DNA of 64,000 bases from Pseudonocardiales bacterium (lineage in GTDB: Bacteria > Actinomycetota > Actinomycetes > Mycobacteriales > Pseudonocardiaceae), in the NCBI GenBank assembly GCA_023252195.1, contig JAHEXI010000009.1:1-64000 (forward strand), written 5' to 3'. Both the position numbers and the translations under genes were made by a program. Shown one piece after another: positions 35,401 through 43,822 of this stretch (positions are counted from its first letter, which is position 1; every line of letters starts with the position of its first letter). The notes under the pieces were generated by a model. That model did no database searches. It was not told the DNA's origin and worked only from the letters and a program-made list of their open reading frames with translations.

Positions 35401-36890
35401 CCGAAGCCCACTCGGTGCAAACCACGGTGAAGAAAATGGCCGACTTCGCCGATCACGCCGCCGTCGGGCGCACAGCCGGCTGGCTCGACCACCTCGTCGA
35501 CCAGGGCCACCTCACCCCCGGACAACGCCAGAGGATGGCCGCCGAGGACGGCGCCGCCACCCTGTCCCGGGTCCTGCGCCGCGCCGAAGTCGCCGGCCAC
35601 GACCCCTACCAGGTCCTGTCCAACGCGGTCACCAAACGCTCCCTCGGTGACGCGCGGCAGCTCACCAACGTCATCCACGACCGCATCACCAACAACCGCG
35701 CCCTGTCCTTGGACCCGGTCGGGGACTCCGCCACCCAATGGATCCCAACCCTGGCCAACCCGGAACACCAGCGCTTCCTCGACGTCCTGAGCCAGGCCAC
35801 CGACGCCCGCCGCGTCGAGCTGGGCGACCAAGCCGCCGAGGCGCAACCGGCCTGGGCCATCACAGCGTTCGGGCCGCTGCCCAGCGACCCGCAGGAACGC
35901 CAAGCGTGGACGACCAAAGCGGGGATCGTCGCTGCGCACCGCGAACTATCCGGGCACGACGACCCCACCAGCCCGCTCGGGCCGCCACCCAAACCCGGGC
36001 AGGTGGAGCACTACGCCTCCTGGTTCGCCGCCTCCCGCGCACTCGGTCACTCAGCCGAGGACACCGAGGAGATGCGGATGAGCGACGGGCAGCTCCGGAT
36101 GCGGATCCGCGCCTATCAACGCGAACAACTCTGGGCGCCGCACCGGGTGGTCAACGAACTCGCCGGCACCCGACAAGCCGCCACCACCCACCGCAACCAC
36201 GCCACCCTCTGGACCGCCCAAGCCAACGCCACCACCGACCCCGACACCCGCGAACGGCTCCACCAGGAAGCCGCCGACGCCGCCGCCCTCGCCGATCTAC
36301 TCGACACCCGAATCGGTGAGCTCGCCGAAATCGACGAAATCTACGCAACCTGGCGCGTGGACACCGCGCCCACCCGCGCCAACCACGACCGCGCCCGCAC
36401 CGAACTCGCCAACCGCCACACCACCAACCCACCCCCCGACGACACCACCAGCACCATCGACTGGCTCGCCCACCAAACGGCCTGCCAACAAACCGAAGAC
36501 CCCCACCGCGACATCCACGACGACCACGAACTCACCCACACCGCTGAATCCGTCGACCAGCTGGCCGCCCTCGACCCCACTCCCGACACCAGCGCGCAGC
36601 CCTACCTCGAGGCAGCGCCACCCGACATCCGCGACATCGCCGCCACCGAACCCACCCGTGGCACCGACGACACGGTGCGAGTGCCCACCGCGCCAGAAAG
36701 CGCCGACAACCTCGCCCACGCCCGCCGCGCACTGGCCGAAGTCCACCAGCGACGAGCCGACGAACAACGCTATGCCGCCGACGCCGCCCGCGCCCAACAA
36801 ATAGCCCGCTGGCACCAAGACGACCTCGTCGCCCACCAGCACACCACCGCCCATGCCGTACCCGAGCTGGCTATGGACGGCACCCCATGA
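32490..36890 (+). CDS. MobF-family relaxase-helicase (TrwC/TraA-like)
   Basis: The protein has 1466 residues and starts with GTG. The N-terminal TrwC relaxase domain contains candidate nucleophile tyrosines (SVDYYLNAVATGREGYYTG, residues 9-27) and the three-histidine metal motif HDPHLHIHNTVLNR near residue 225. An SF1 helicase domain follows, with Walker A GPAGTGKSF near 557, LVMIDESS near 640 and C-terminal motifs (YSIQGVT near 890). Such proteins nick oriT, stay attached to the transferred strand and unwind it. The last 60 residues (ARRALAEVHQRRA...RAQQIARWHQDDL) match the sigma-factor tail. All domains look intact. Confidence 0.95.
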   Translation: MLRIASGHSVDYYLNAVATGREGYYTGAVAEGEPPGRWYGRGAAQLGLSGLVDAQDMTALYKHFIDPRDAERFKDPEQWAEADTLGHTGRRYLTAEQLYAAAVNAEPTADAERRDELRLAAAKAEQHNVAFLDATFSVPKSWSVLHTAFEFEEANARRVGDLEAAEAWGAHRAAVEDAVWAGNNAMLDYMSDKAGYSRVGHHGGGEGRFIDAHDWTIASFFQHDSREHDPHLHIHNTVLNRVQGADGVWRTLDSLSLKTWRPAGAAVGERTASEHLIRSMSARVAMRPDGKAREILGIATELLELSSSRSRAIAPKVAELAAAYEAVNGRAPKGMALARLTREASEKTRPGKTSTGQTREQFVRGVDRDFSTKTGAGLAQVAADVVARAGEPVEAPPWSETAVIQTAIDAAQDKKSGWTEPYLIPELDNALPDYPGGLDGAQIAALFDGTAAKALPQVHSLKAPTPGHDETPSEYRLANGKPADERPGTELYATREHIHTERLLQDATARKGAPTLDTAAAQGFLTSLAESGIKLGKDQAAAVLGVLTSGNAVESLVGPAGTGKSFVTGVIAQAWTDPTLWDGRQQRAIGLATTEVATQVLQGEGLDARNIAQWLAIQDRLAAGRPHDGDEAWRLSDRDLVMIDESSMVNTPALAAVYEYVAAAGAKTMPTGDHRQLTAIGAAGGMELIVDAGASYELTEARRFTEEWERAASLRLRAGDETVLKEYHKHGRLIDCGTIEEAENSTATAWLADTLSGKHSLLTVNSNDQAARVSAKLRAEFIKLGAVDEAGGVPVGVQGNYASAHDLVQARRIARDLAGYEGNASGPINRQQYRVLRTRDDGGLVVVPVLGRDPDGNEEHGAKLTLPGTYVRHHIELGYAATEYSIQGVTVGTDHSLTTPQTSRASFYMSMTRGADSNTAHMATRTVTDADAPTGAVHDAIHRTPAAMLALSFDRDDPERSALTIMAASAAEAHSVQTTVKKMADFADHAAVGRTAGWLDHLVDQGHLTPGQRQRMAAEDGAATLSRVLRRAEVAGHDPYQVLSNAVTKRSLGDARQLTNVIHDRITNNRALSLDPVGDSATQWIPTLANPEHQRFLDVLSQATDARRVELGDQAAEAQPAWAITAFGPLPSDPQERQAWTTKAGIVAAHRELSGHDDPTSPLGPPPKPGQVEHYASWFAASRALGHSAEDTEEMRMSDGQLRMRIRAYQREQLWAPHRVVNELAGTRQAATTHRNHATLWTAQANATTDPDTRERLHQEAADAAALADLLDTRIGELAEIDEIYATWRVDTAPTRANHDRARTELANRHTTNPPPDDTTSTIDWLAHQTACQQTEDPHRDIHDDHELTHTAESVDQLAALDPTPDTSAQPYLEAAPPDIRDIAATEPTRGTDDTVRVPTAPESADNLAHARRALAEVHQRRADEQRYAADAARAQQIARWHQDDLVAHQHTTAHAVPELAMDGTP

Positions 36891-36949
36891 CCGACCCGAC
36901 GAGCAGCTACCCGCAGCCGCCCAACAACGCTGCCGCGATTGCCCACCGC

Positions 36950-37528
36950 TCAACGCTCGGTGTCGACGGTCCCCGCACTGACCTTGCGCCACCACGAGAC
37001 GGCCTCCGCCAGCTCGCGGCGCTGCCGGCCCTCCTCCGCCGCGCGCCACAACGGGGACTCCGGGTTACGGGTCACCGCATAGACCTCAGTCCCCGGCATG
37101 ATCGAGCCATCCGCCATCCGAAGCGGCAGTTGAAGCGGCGGATCAGGACGCTCACCCAGCACCCAACTCAATGTGCGCCAGACCCCATGCGCCCACCACC
37201 CATCCCTCACCGCGACAGCCCGCAACGGCACAACGCCCAGCCGCTTCAACTCCTGATCCACCGCGCGTGGATCAACAGCAGCCACCGCCGTGCACAACGC
37301 CAGCCGCGACTCGACCCGCGCCGCGAACCGTGTCGCCGGCACCTCGCAATGGGTGATCGGCGCCGGTTCGTTACGAATCAGCCAACACAGCGCATCGCAC
37401 TGACCACGGGCCTGCACACAACCGGTGATCTCCAACAACTGAAACGCCATGCCCCCGTACGCCGCAACCTCATCCTCCGGCGGCATCACCCACTCCGGAA
37501 TAACCTCACGCCAGGTCGTCCCCGTCAT
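36950..37528 (-). CDS. Conserved hypothetical protein opposite transfer operon
   Basis: The protein has 192 residues, from ATG 37528 (MTGTTWREVIPEWVMPPED). The sequence is Trp-rich and mixed alpha/beta with conserved-looking QCDALCWLIRNEPAPITHCEVPATRFAARVESRLALCTAVAAVDP. I recognise no fold. It converges on the relaxase gene and is transcribed from the structured 37.5-38.1 kb region. It is probably an element-specific accessory protein. Confidence 0.65.
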   Translation of the reverse strand: MTGTTWREVIPEWVMPPEDEVAAYGGMAFQLLEITGCVQARGQCDALCWLIRNEPAPITHCEVPATRFAARVESRLALCTAVAAVDPRAVDQELKRLGVVPLRAVAVRDGWWAHGVWRTLSWVLGERPDPPLQLPLRMADGSIMPGTEVYAVTRNPESPLWRAAEEGRQRRELAEAVSWWRKVSAGTVDTER

Positions 37529-37713
37529 ACCAGCGAGTATGACCACCCGCACCGACAAACCCAGCGAGTCCACCACCCACCACGTCGACCCCAGCTCGGG
37601 AGCAACCCCACGTTCGCGCTCAAGGCCGCGCAGGCCAAGCGACTCAGCGGAACGCCTGCGGCGTCCTGCCCCCACTGCCCCCTCACCCTGACGGGGATCG
37701 TTTCACGTCGTCG

Positions 37714-37797
37714 TCGCAGGTCAAGGGCGAACCCGCCCGGGACCCTGCACCCGGACGGAACCGTCCTTCGGACCGCTGCGCGGCCCCTGACCTGCTC
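37714..37797. repeat. Long hairpin in GC-rich non-coding region
   Basis: GCAGGTCAAGGG pairs with CCCCTGACCTGC about 80 nt away. The whole stretch to 38150 is non-coding with further hairpins. The same CAGGTCAAGGGCG signature appears in the structured repeat at 23215-23430. Origin, transfer or ncRNA functions are open. Confidence 0.5.
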
Positions 37798-38196
37798 CGA
37801 ACGCCGCAAAGTGCCGCCTAGATCGGGTGAAGGGGAGAACCGGCAAGACCTCCACCCACCGGCCCAAGGGGCCGGAGCCTCCGGCGGCCGGAGCTCCGCC
37901 CCGAACCCCGGCACCACTTCGGAAAGCTGGGGAAGGTCACCAGGCTGGTTGTCTCCTCACGGCGCGGACAAGCCCTGCCAGACAGCGGGCCACTCCGCGC
38001 AAGGGAAACCCGCCCTTGCACTCCGGACCCACCGCCCGGCAGCCCCCAAGGGGCGCCGCGAGGAAACAACCACCCACACCACCCGCGTACAAGGCAAACC
38101 CTCACCCGCCCGCCTCGCATCGGGCGCCCGGTGACGATCCTTCCGCCGGGAACCGGTCCCAGCGGAAGAAGCAGGAGATCAATCTACGATCACGAA

Positions 38197-38392
38197 TGGA
38201 GGGAGAGGGAGGCGCGTGTCACCTGCGGCAGGCCTGGCCTGCCGGCGATAGTCGGCCGAGGAGTCGTAGGGGCCCCGGGGTCAAGCCGTTACTCCCGATC
38301 CGCCCGGCCCCTCCGGACGTGACCTGCTTCCCACGGCGACGATCACTACCCAACGGTCATTCCGCCGGAGGGGCCGGGTGGATCGGGACGCG
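38197..38392 (+). repeat. 196-bp conserved repeat, copy 1 (left of cargo)
   Basis: It is nearly identical to 43823-44019. It includes a GGCAGGC/GCCTGCC mini-hairpin and a 23-bp stem (38294-38316 with 38365-38387) whose 48-nt loop differs almost completely from the other copy after ACSTGACC. No ORF is conserved between copies. Confidence 0.85.
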
Positions 38393-38467
38393 CCGCTGAT
38401 CTAGAGATTCGCTCTGAGTCTGGCGATGATCCGGCAAATCATAGATCAAATCGGGTGTCATACTGAT

Positions 38468-39052
38468 ATGGTGACTCCGACCCAACAATTTATTATTCAA
38501 TTAACAGCGCTGGGGATCGCCGCACTGGCGGTACTGGCCACTTTGACGACTGTATATGTTAATGACAGAAGAGTCAGATTGGCCTCACGGCTTGTGTGTT
38601 TGGATGACTATTTACGAGAACAGCGAAGAGCAACATCCGATTTGCTTGCACTCGGCGCTCGCATCATGTCAAATGTGGGCACGTTTTGGAACGAACCGAG
38701 TCTTGACCCGGCACAAGTTCAACACTGTTCTCAAGATGTTAACACGCTTAATCACCTCAGCCTTGAGCTCGCGTTCCTTAGCGGTGGCAATATTCTTGCT
38801 GATGCGGCTGAGCGACACATGGTAGAGGTGACCAGGCTTGTAGGCATGGCGTTGAATGTTGAGGATAAGAGTAAGTCGCAACAACATTTTGACGAATGTA
38901 TGTCAGAGTGTCTAAGAAGCGGAAGGCGGGTGTATCATATTGCATCGGTCGTCCTAACACCCACGATTGCGCGGGAAAAACCGCGACTGGAATGGCCAGA
39001 CACGGCAAGTGTTGAAGCAGAGGTAGGTAAGCTGGAGAGGCGGTATCCGTGA
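38468..39052 (+). CDS. Single-pass membrane protein, unknown
   Basis: The protein has 194 residues. One N-terminal transmembrane helix (FIIQLTALGIAALAVLATLTTVYV) is followed by a soluble helical domain with LREQRRATSDLLALGARI. The gene is AT-richer than the element core. ATG 38468 follows a weak leader about 75 bp after the 196-bp repeat. It is the first gene in the repeat-bracketed cargo. No known family is recognised. Confidence 0.6.
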   Translation: MVTPTQQFIIQLTALGIAALAVLATLTTVYVNDRRVRLASRLVCLDDYLREQRRATSDLLALGARIMSNVGTFWNEPSLDPAQVQHCSQDVNTLNHLSLELAFLSGGNILADAAERHMVEVTRLVGMALNVEDKSKSQQHFDECMSECLRSGRRVYHIASVVLTPTIAREKPRLEWPDTASVEAEVGKLERRYP

Positions 39053-39151
39053 TGACCATCTAGACCATGACTGGGGGTAGCGCGGTGTGATGGAGATGCA
39101 CGCGCTGGTCAAGAAGTCTGGTGGGGTCGCATCGGTTGCGATATGGGTTGC

Positions 39152-39178
39152 ACGGTTGCGGTACTTCGCTGCTGTACC
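39152..39178 (+). repeat. 27-bp exact repeat, copy 1
   Basis: The 27 bases are identical to 41060-41086 in the same orientation. They contain the spaced half-sites seen (inverted) in 11374 and 21572 and again near 24203-24222. The surrounding 450 bp (39053-39505) have no gene. Confidence 0.7.
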
Positions 39179-39505
39179 GGCTTCCTTGCTCGAAGCTTCG
39201 GCAGGTCGTCCCACTAGCGGGCTGCCACGGACTGGATCCTTGAATGCTGCTGATGGCTCGCGAAACGTCCGGTTACCTGGAACTACTACGAACGGTGACT
39301 TACGCGCGAATGATCCCGCCACGGGCTACAACACATGGCCGAAGTCGCCGAAGGAGCCTCCGTGAGTTCGTCTGCGTACGCGCGTGGTCCAGCTCTAGCC
39401 TGTCAACCTTGCGCGGAGACGCTGCGCGTACCACACTGACGTGCCCTAACACGGTGGAATTGCGACACAGATGATCGTGAGGACAGCTGCCGAAGGGGAC
39501 CTCAG

Positions 39506-40546
39506 GTGACGCAGGTCGTCATTCAGCCTTCGTACGGCAGCACCGCAGCTCGACGGCGGTGGGGTAACACCCTCGACAACCTAGTGCGGTTCGTCGAGTC
39601 TCCATACGCAGGCGCGCTTGGCACTGGTCAGCTGGCGGAGCTGCGTACTTGCCATCCGTCCGGTGAGGCGCGCTTTTGGGGAGCTACGGAGAAGCACGAC
39701 AAGAATATGAGCACCCTCACCACAGGTGACGTCGTGCTCTTTACAGGGCAGAAGCACGTTCGAGCGGTCGGCGAGCTCGGCAGCAGTTTTCGTCAACCAG
39801 CATTTGCGGACTTGCTGTGGCCGCCAGACCCTGAGTCTGGTAGTTGGAGCAACGTATACAGCCTGCTGAGTTTCCAGCCGGTGATGATCCAGTACGAGGA
39901 AATCTGGGATCTGCCTGGTTTTAACCAGGGCGACAACTTTCAGGGGCTGCGGTTCTTGGACGCGCAGAAGGGGCAGGACATCCTCGCAGGGCTGAGTATC
40001 GAGACTGTTGCAGCTGCACATCTGGCCGCCCAACAGGAACGGTTGGTCGAGAAGGCGCTGTTAGGCGCAGAAGTGATCCCACCTGAGGCCATCAATACCT
40101 CCGTCACGAGTTACTTTCAGTCGGGTGGAACTGTGCTCGTTCGTCGTGCGGAGGCATTGCTCGTCCAGGAGTATCGAGGCACGCTCGACGGGCAACCCGT
40201 CGCTAGGTTCCGGACGCCTGAGGGTGGATTGACCGACCTCTACGTTCAAGGGACAGACGGCGCCGAGATCATCGAGGCCAAGGGATGCGCCGATCGAACC
40301 TTTGTACGCCAGGCGCTGAGCCAGCTTCTTGACTACGCACCCCATAGCCCGGAGCCGGCGGTCCGGCTGGGTGCCCTCTTCCCGATGCGCCCCACCGACC
40401 CGTGTATCGAACTTCTGCATAGATATGGCGTCGACTGCATCTATCGAACCGCCCCGGGGTCTTTCGTCCGCCTCGCAGCGCCGGACGACGTGCGGAAGTA
40501 CGTGCGGAAGAGATGGATCTCGAAGCCCGACGCCGTAGTCGGGTAG
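39506..40546 (+). CDS. Reader-domain plus PD-(D/E)XK nuclease-like protein
   Basis: The protein has 346 residues. The N-terminal half includes FWGATEKHDKNMSTLTTGDVVLFTGQKHVRAVGELGSSF, resembling EVE/PUA-like base-reading modules. The C-terminal half has GLTDLYVQGTDGAEIIEAKGCADRTFVRQALSQLLDYA (residues 240-275), a D...ExK nuclease core with the conserved QxxQLxxY-like helix. This suggests a modification-dependent restriction enzyme, though a DNA-repair nuclease is possible. It is in the cargo segment. Confidence 0.7.
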   Translation: MTQVVIQPSYGSTAARRRWGNTLDNLVRFVESPYAGALGTGQLAELRTCHPSGEARFWGATEKHDKNMSTLTTGDVVLFTGQKHVRAVGELGSSFRQPAFADLLWPPDPESGSWSNVYSLLSFQPVMIQYEEIWDLPGFNQGDNFQGLRFLDAQKGQDILAGLSIETVAAAHLAAQQERLVEKALLGAEVIPPEAINTSVTSYFQSGGTVLVRRAEALLVQEYRGTLDGQPVARFRTPEGGLTDLYVQGTDGAEIIEAKGCADRTFVRQALSQLLDYAPHSPEPAVRLGALFPMRPTDPCIELLHRYGVDCIYRTAPGSFVRLAAPDDVRKYVRKRWISKPDAVVG

Positions 40547-40643
40547 CCCTGAGCCATTGGTGGCGAACCGGTGCCGCAATCCGGCTTGATCGCATAAGAA
40601 CCAAATCGGCGGACAGGGGTAGGTGACAGGCGTGTGACCTGGC

Positions 40644-40807
40644 GTGATGGTGTCTGTCGTCCGAGACCTCTTCGTCCCGAATCCGGATCAGTTCTGCTGG
40701 CTAATACGGTTGAATGCTGTTGTTGCTGGTCGGGATGAGGCGTGATGATGGTTGTACACGGTTGAAAGCGGATGAGTGGTGTTGCTTGCGCTTCCGTTTC
40801 GCTACCG
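40644..40807 (+). repeat. 165-bp dispersed repeat, copy 2
   Basis: Partner of 15123-15287 in inverted orientation. It lies between the nuclease-like gene and the IS66 insertion. Reading frames are broken, so conservation may reflect a structured or protein-binding element. Confidence 0.7.
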
Positions 40808-41059
40808 ATACGAGATCAACATCGCTCGCGAGGCCACGCCCGGCCGGAGTCGGGACGACCTATATCGCTGCTCATTACGAGTTCGTCGATTCGTGGTCTT
40901 ATCACGTCGACAACCGTCCCGATCAGGACCTGATGCTTGTGGACGGACCAGGCTGGACAGGCTTGAACCGCATGCAACTGCAACCTTGTATGCAACCGGA
41001 TGGAGTCCTATGGGCTGGTCAGGCAGTTGGTGGTGTTATCCTGTCCTGGCTTGGGCTCT

Positions 41060-41086
41060 ACGGTTGCGGTACTTCGCTGCTGTACC
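41060..41086 (+). repeat. 27-bp exact repeat, copy 2
   Basis: Identical to 39152-39178. It ends one base before the target-site duplication of the IS66 element. Confidence 0.7.
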
Positions 41087-41094
41087 AGGTCCCT

Positions 41095-42743
41095 GTGTCC
41101 ATTCACGGGTTGAGCTGTGATGTCATGCCGTTGAGATTGTGGGCAGCCAGGGGTTGCCGGTGAGGGCGGTGAGGGCGGTGTGGATGGCGTCGATGGCCTG
41201 AACGCCGTGACCGCGGGTGCTGACCAGGTAGGAGCGGACGCGACAGTATCCGGCGAGGGTGGTCAGCGTGTGCCAGTAGCCGGAGACGGCTTGGTGTCGT
41301 TTGGGGCCTTTGAGAGCCTGCTCTGAGGCGTTGTTTGTCCAGGGCACCGCGAGGTTTCGGGTGAAGGTCCAGACCTGGTCGGCCTTGTTGTGGAGGCGGG
41401 TGGCGAGGTTGTATCCGGGGTGGTGGCCTTTGGCCCAGTCGCGGTGTCGGTTGGTGGTGATTCCCCACCCGACTGCGTGGTCGTAGCGTTTCCGCAGGTC
41501 GGCGAGTAGCTGGGGGTCGAGGTGGTCGCGCCCGTCGGTGGTGGCCTCGGTGACCGCGGCGGCGGCCTCGCGGAGCGGGGTGATGACGTCTGCGGCCCAG
41601 TGCTGCTGAGTGGGGTGCAGCTCCAAAACACCTTTGCAGTGGCGAATCAGGTGGGCTGCGCATTGCCCGACCCCGGCGAGTTGGGCGTCGAACTGGTACC
41701 AGCCGGCGTAGTCGTCGCGAACCAGATAGCCAGCGTAACCGTCTAGAACACCCAGTCCCGCGAGGGCGGTTTTGGATCGGGAGCCGATCGGGGCGTAGTA
41801 GACCAGCCGCGCATCGGGGGTGCGCACGGTGACCGCGTGCGGGGACCCGGGCACCGGTTGACCGTGGGCGTCGGTGTCCTTGCCGATCACGTTGGTCGGG
41901 GTTTCGTCGGCGCAGAGGACCTCCTCGGCCCGCAGCGCGGTTTTCATTGCCTCCTCGAATCCGGCCGCGGCCAGCCGCTGAGCGAAGCGCTCCAGGGCCC
42001 GAGCGACGAACCCGGTCGACACCGGCGCCCCCAGCAACGCCGCCATCAGGTGCGCGGTCCGTTCGAGGGGCACATTGCCCTCGCTGGCCAGCAGGATCGC
42101 CGCAGCGTTGATGTTCGGCCCGTAGGTCACGTTGCCGGCCGCCCCCCACGGTGGCACCGCGGTGGTGATCTTCCCGCAGCAGCCGCACCGCCGCCGCGGA
42201 AGCAGGTAGTGCACCTTTTCCATCACGAGCGGTGGCAGGTCCCACACCTGCGCCCCGCTCATCCCCGCATCTGCGCCGTCGGCCAGATCCGCGCCGCACC
42301 CCGAACAATCACCCGGCGCGGGCAGTGCCTCGGTCCGATCCGGCGTCACCGTCGGCGCCAGCCCCGAACCCTTGCGGCCCGGCTGCCCACCGGGCTTGCG
42401 ATCGGCTGACCGTTCCCGAGACGAGCGATCCGCTCGCCGCTTGGCCTTGGCTGTGATCGAATCCGCCGACGGCGGGATCGAGGAATTGGTCGAATCCCGT
42501 CCCAGTCGGGCCTCCAGCTCAGCGATCCGGGCGTGGGCCCGCTCCAGCTCCGAGGCCAAGCCCACCACCAACCCCGCCAGCTCCTCATAAGAGGGCGACG
42601 GCGGCTCGGGCGGTGACACAACCCAGATGATCGACGATCAAGCACCCACGATCGAGCCTGACACACCGACACGATCACCAACAGTCCACCCAACATCAAC
42701 TCATCTGCGACAGCCCAGCTCAACTGGACCCGTGAATGGACAC
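41095..42743 (-). mobile_element. Intact IS66-family insertion sequence
   Basis: The 1649-bp element has terminal repeats beginning GTGTCCATTCACGGGT at both ends. It is flanked by an exact 8-bp target duplication AGGTCCCT (41087-41094 and 42744-42751). Both features match IS66 behaviour and indicate a recent insertion. Only the large transposase is present; TnpA and TnpB accessory genes are absent. Confidence 0.92.
41123..42619 (-). CDS. IS66-family transposase TnpC
   Basis: The protein has 498 residues. It has an N-terminal leucine-rich coiled coil (ELERAHARIAELEARLGRDSTNSSIPPS), a basic RKPGGQPGRKG segment, zinc-finger CSGCGADL...RRRCGCCGK, and the DDE core with VLCADETPTNVIG and YLVRDDYAGWYQF, followed by the C-terminal NNASEQALKGPKRHQAVSGYWHTL. 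All parts are present, so the protein is probably functional. Confidence 0.95.
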   Translation of the reverse strand: MSPPEPPSPSYEELAGLVVGLASELERAHARIAELEARLGRDSTNSSIPPSADSITAKAKRRADRSSRERSADRKPGGQPGRKGSGLAPTVTPDRTEALPAPGDCSGCGADLADGADAGMSGAQVWDLPPLVMEKVHYLLPRRRCGCCGKITTAVPPWGAAGNVTYGPNINAAAILLASEGNVPLERTAHLMAALLGAPVSTGFVARALERFAQRLAAAGFEEAMKTALRAEEVLCADETPTNVIGKDTDAHGQPVPGSPHAVTVRTPDARLVYYAPIGSRSKTALAGLGVLDGYAGYLVRDDYAGWYQFDAQLAGVGQCAAHLIRHCKGVLELHPTQQHWAADVITPLREAAAAVTEATTDGRDHLDPQLLADLRKRYDHAVGWGITTNRHRDWAKGHHPGYNLATRLHNKADQVWTFTRNLAVPWTNNASEQALKGPKRHQAVSGYWHTLTTLAGYCRVRSYLVSTRGHGVQAIDAIHTALTALTGNPWLPTISTA

Positions 42744-43001
42744 AGGTCCCTCGCTCACAAAGCGGTGCCTTGAAGTCCGTTAGCGTCGGCGGCCAGAGTT
42801 GCCGACACTTGTGGGCGCTCGCAGTCGTATTCCAAGCTGCCTTGGCCTGATATGCTGCACGAAGATCGAATAAGCGCCTGAACTCTTGTGCGCAGGCGGG
42901 GCAGCAGAAGCAGCGCGGTGAGGTAGGCTAAGTCACGGGGAGCCGTAGTGGACTGCTAGGCGACCGTATGAGGCAAGCGATCGCAGAACGGAAGTCGCCT
43001 G

Positions 43002-43733
43002 ATGGAAACCGCGTCACCACAGCCTGCAGAGGAAACAAGCGCTCGGTCACGTAAGGCGCCTCGGCGGCAGTTCCGGCGAATTGAGATTTTAACGACCATA
43101 CTAACGGCCGTAACAGCCGTTGTTGCGCTTATCTTGTCAGTGATTACTACGGTGCAGCTAAACCGTAGGGCCGACATATTCCTGACCATGCCTAAGATAA
43201 TTCGGATCTCGCAGGGAATTCCTGCTCTGGGAGTTACTGCGGGTACTTCCCAGCTATCTATATGGATCCAGCCAACTCTCATGGTATATCAGAAGACGGA
43301 CGTGGCCAGCGTAGTTACCTCGGCGCGTCTTAACGTGACTCCTTCGCCGGTAACAAAATCAGCACTATCATCGTCAGTATTACCATACCTCTATTGGCTC
43401 GAAGTGGACAAGTTCGTCTATAATCAGAACACAGGCCTAGCAGATCCTGTCTATGATTCTGATCCCAGCCCAATTGTGGTGGCGCAAGACAAACCCCAAG
43501 CGATGCACTTGCGGTTCTTCGCGGCGCAACCATTTTTGACTCCGGGTAGGTGGCAAGCGGTTCTGACTGTGGAGCGACAAGGACAATCTACTCTCATGAG
43601 GAACTTCTGTATTGACATTTCGGAGAACAATATATCTCGATTTTCCACATCTGCTTACATCACTTACCGAAACGATCAAGCAAAACAGCAGCAGACCTCG
43701 TCGTCAACAACTGGCTGTTATCACTCGCCGTAG
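43002..43733 (+). CDS. Membrane-anchored protein of cargo segment
   Basis: The protein has 243 residues. A basic cytosolic N-terminus (RSRKAPRRQFRR) precedes one transmembrane helix (EILTTILTAVTAVVALILSVITTVQL) and an extracytoplasmic beta-rich domain ending in a Ser/Thr/Gln tail. It is AT-rich like the 38468 gene, which has the same anchor-plus-domain layout. Function unknown. It is the last cargo gene before the second 197-bp repeat. Confidence 0.6.
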   Translation: METASPQPAEETSARSRKAPRRQFRRIEILTTILTAVTAVVALILSVITTVQLNRRADIFLTMPKIIRISQGIPALGVTAGTSQLSIWIQPTLMVYQKTDVASVVTSARLNVTPSPVTKSALSSSVLPYLYWLEVDKFVYNQNTGLADPVYDSDPSPIVVAQDKPQAMHLRFFAAQPFLTPGRWQAVLTVERQGQSTLMRNFCIDISENNISRFSTSAYITYRNDQAKQQQTSSSTTGCYHSP

Positions 43734-43822
43734 ATAAGAGTCTCTAACCTTATTGCCTAACCTTATTGTCAATTTTGCCCAATTAGGCTAGTTGCTACTA
43801 TCAACGCCGTATACATCGCACC

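Noticed and set aside
36887-38134. Long plus-strand frame starting at the relaxase stop codon (ATGA)
   Set aside because: After about 30 codons it is the shadow of the minus-strand gene at 36950-37528, followed by structured non-coding DNA. It is Pro/Arg-rich without family features.
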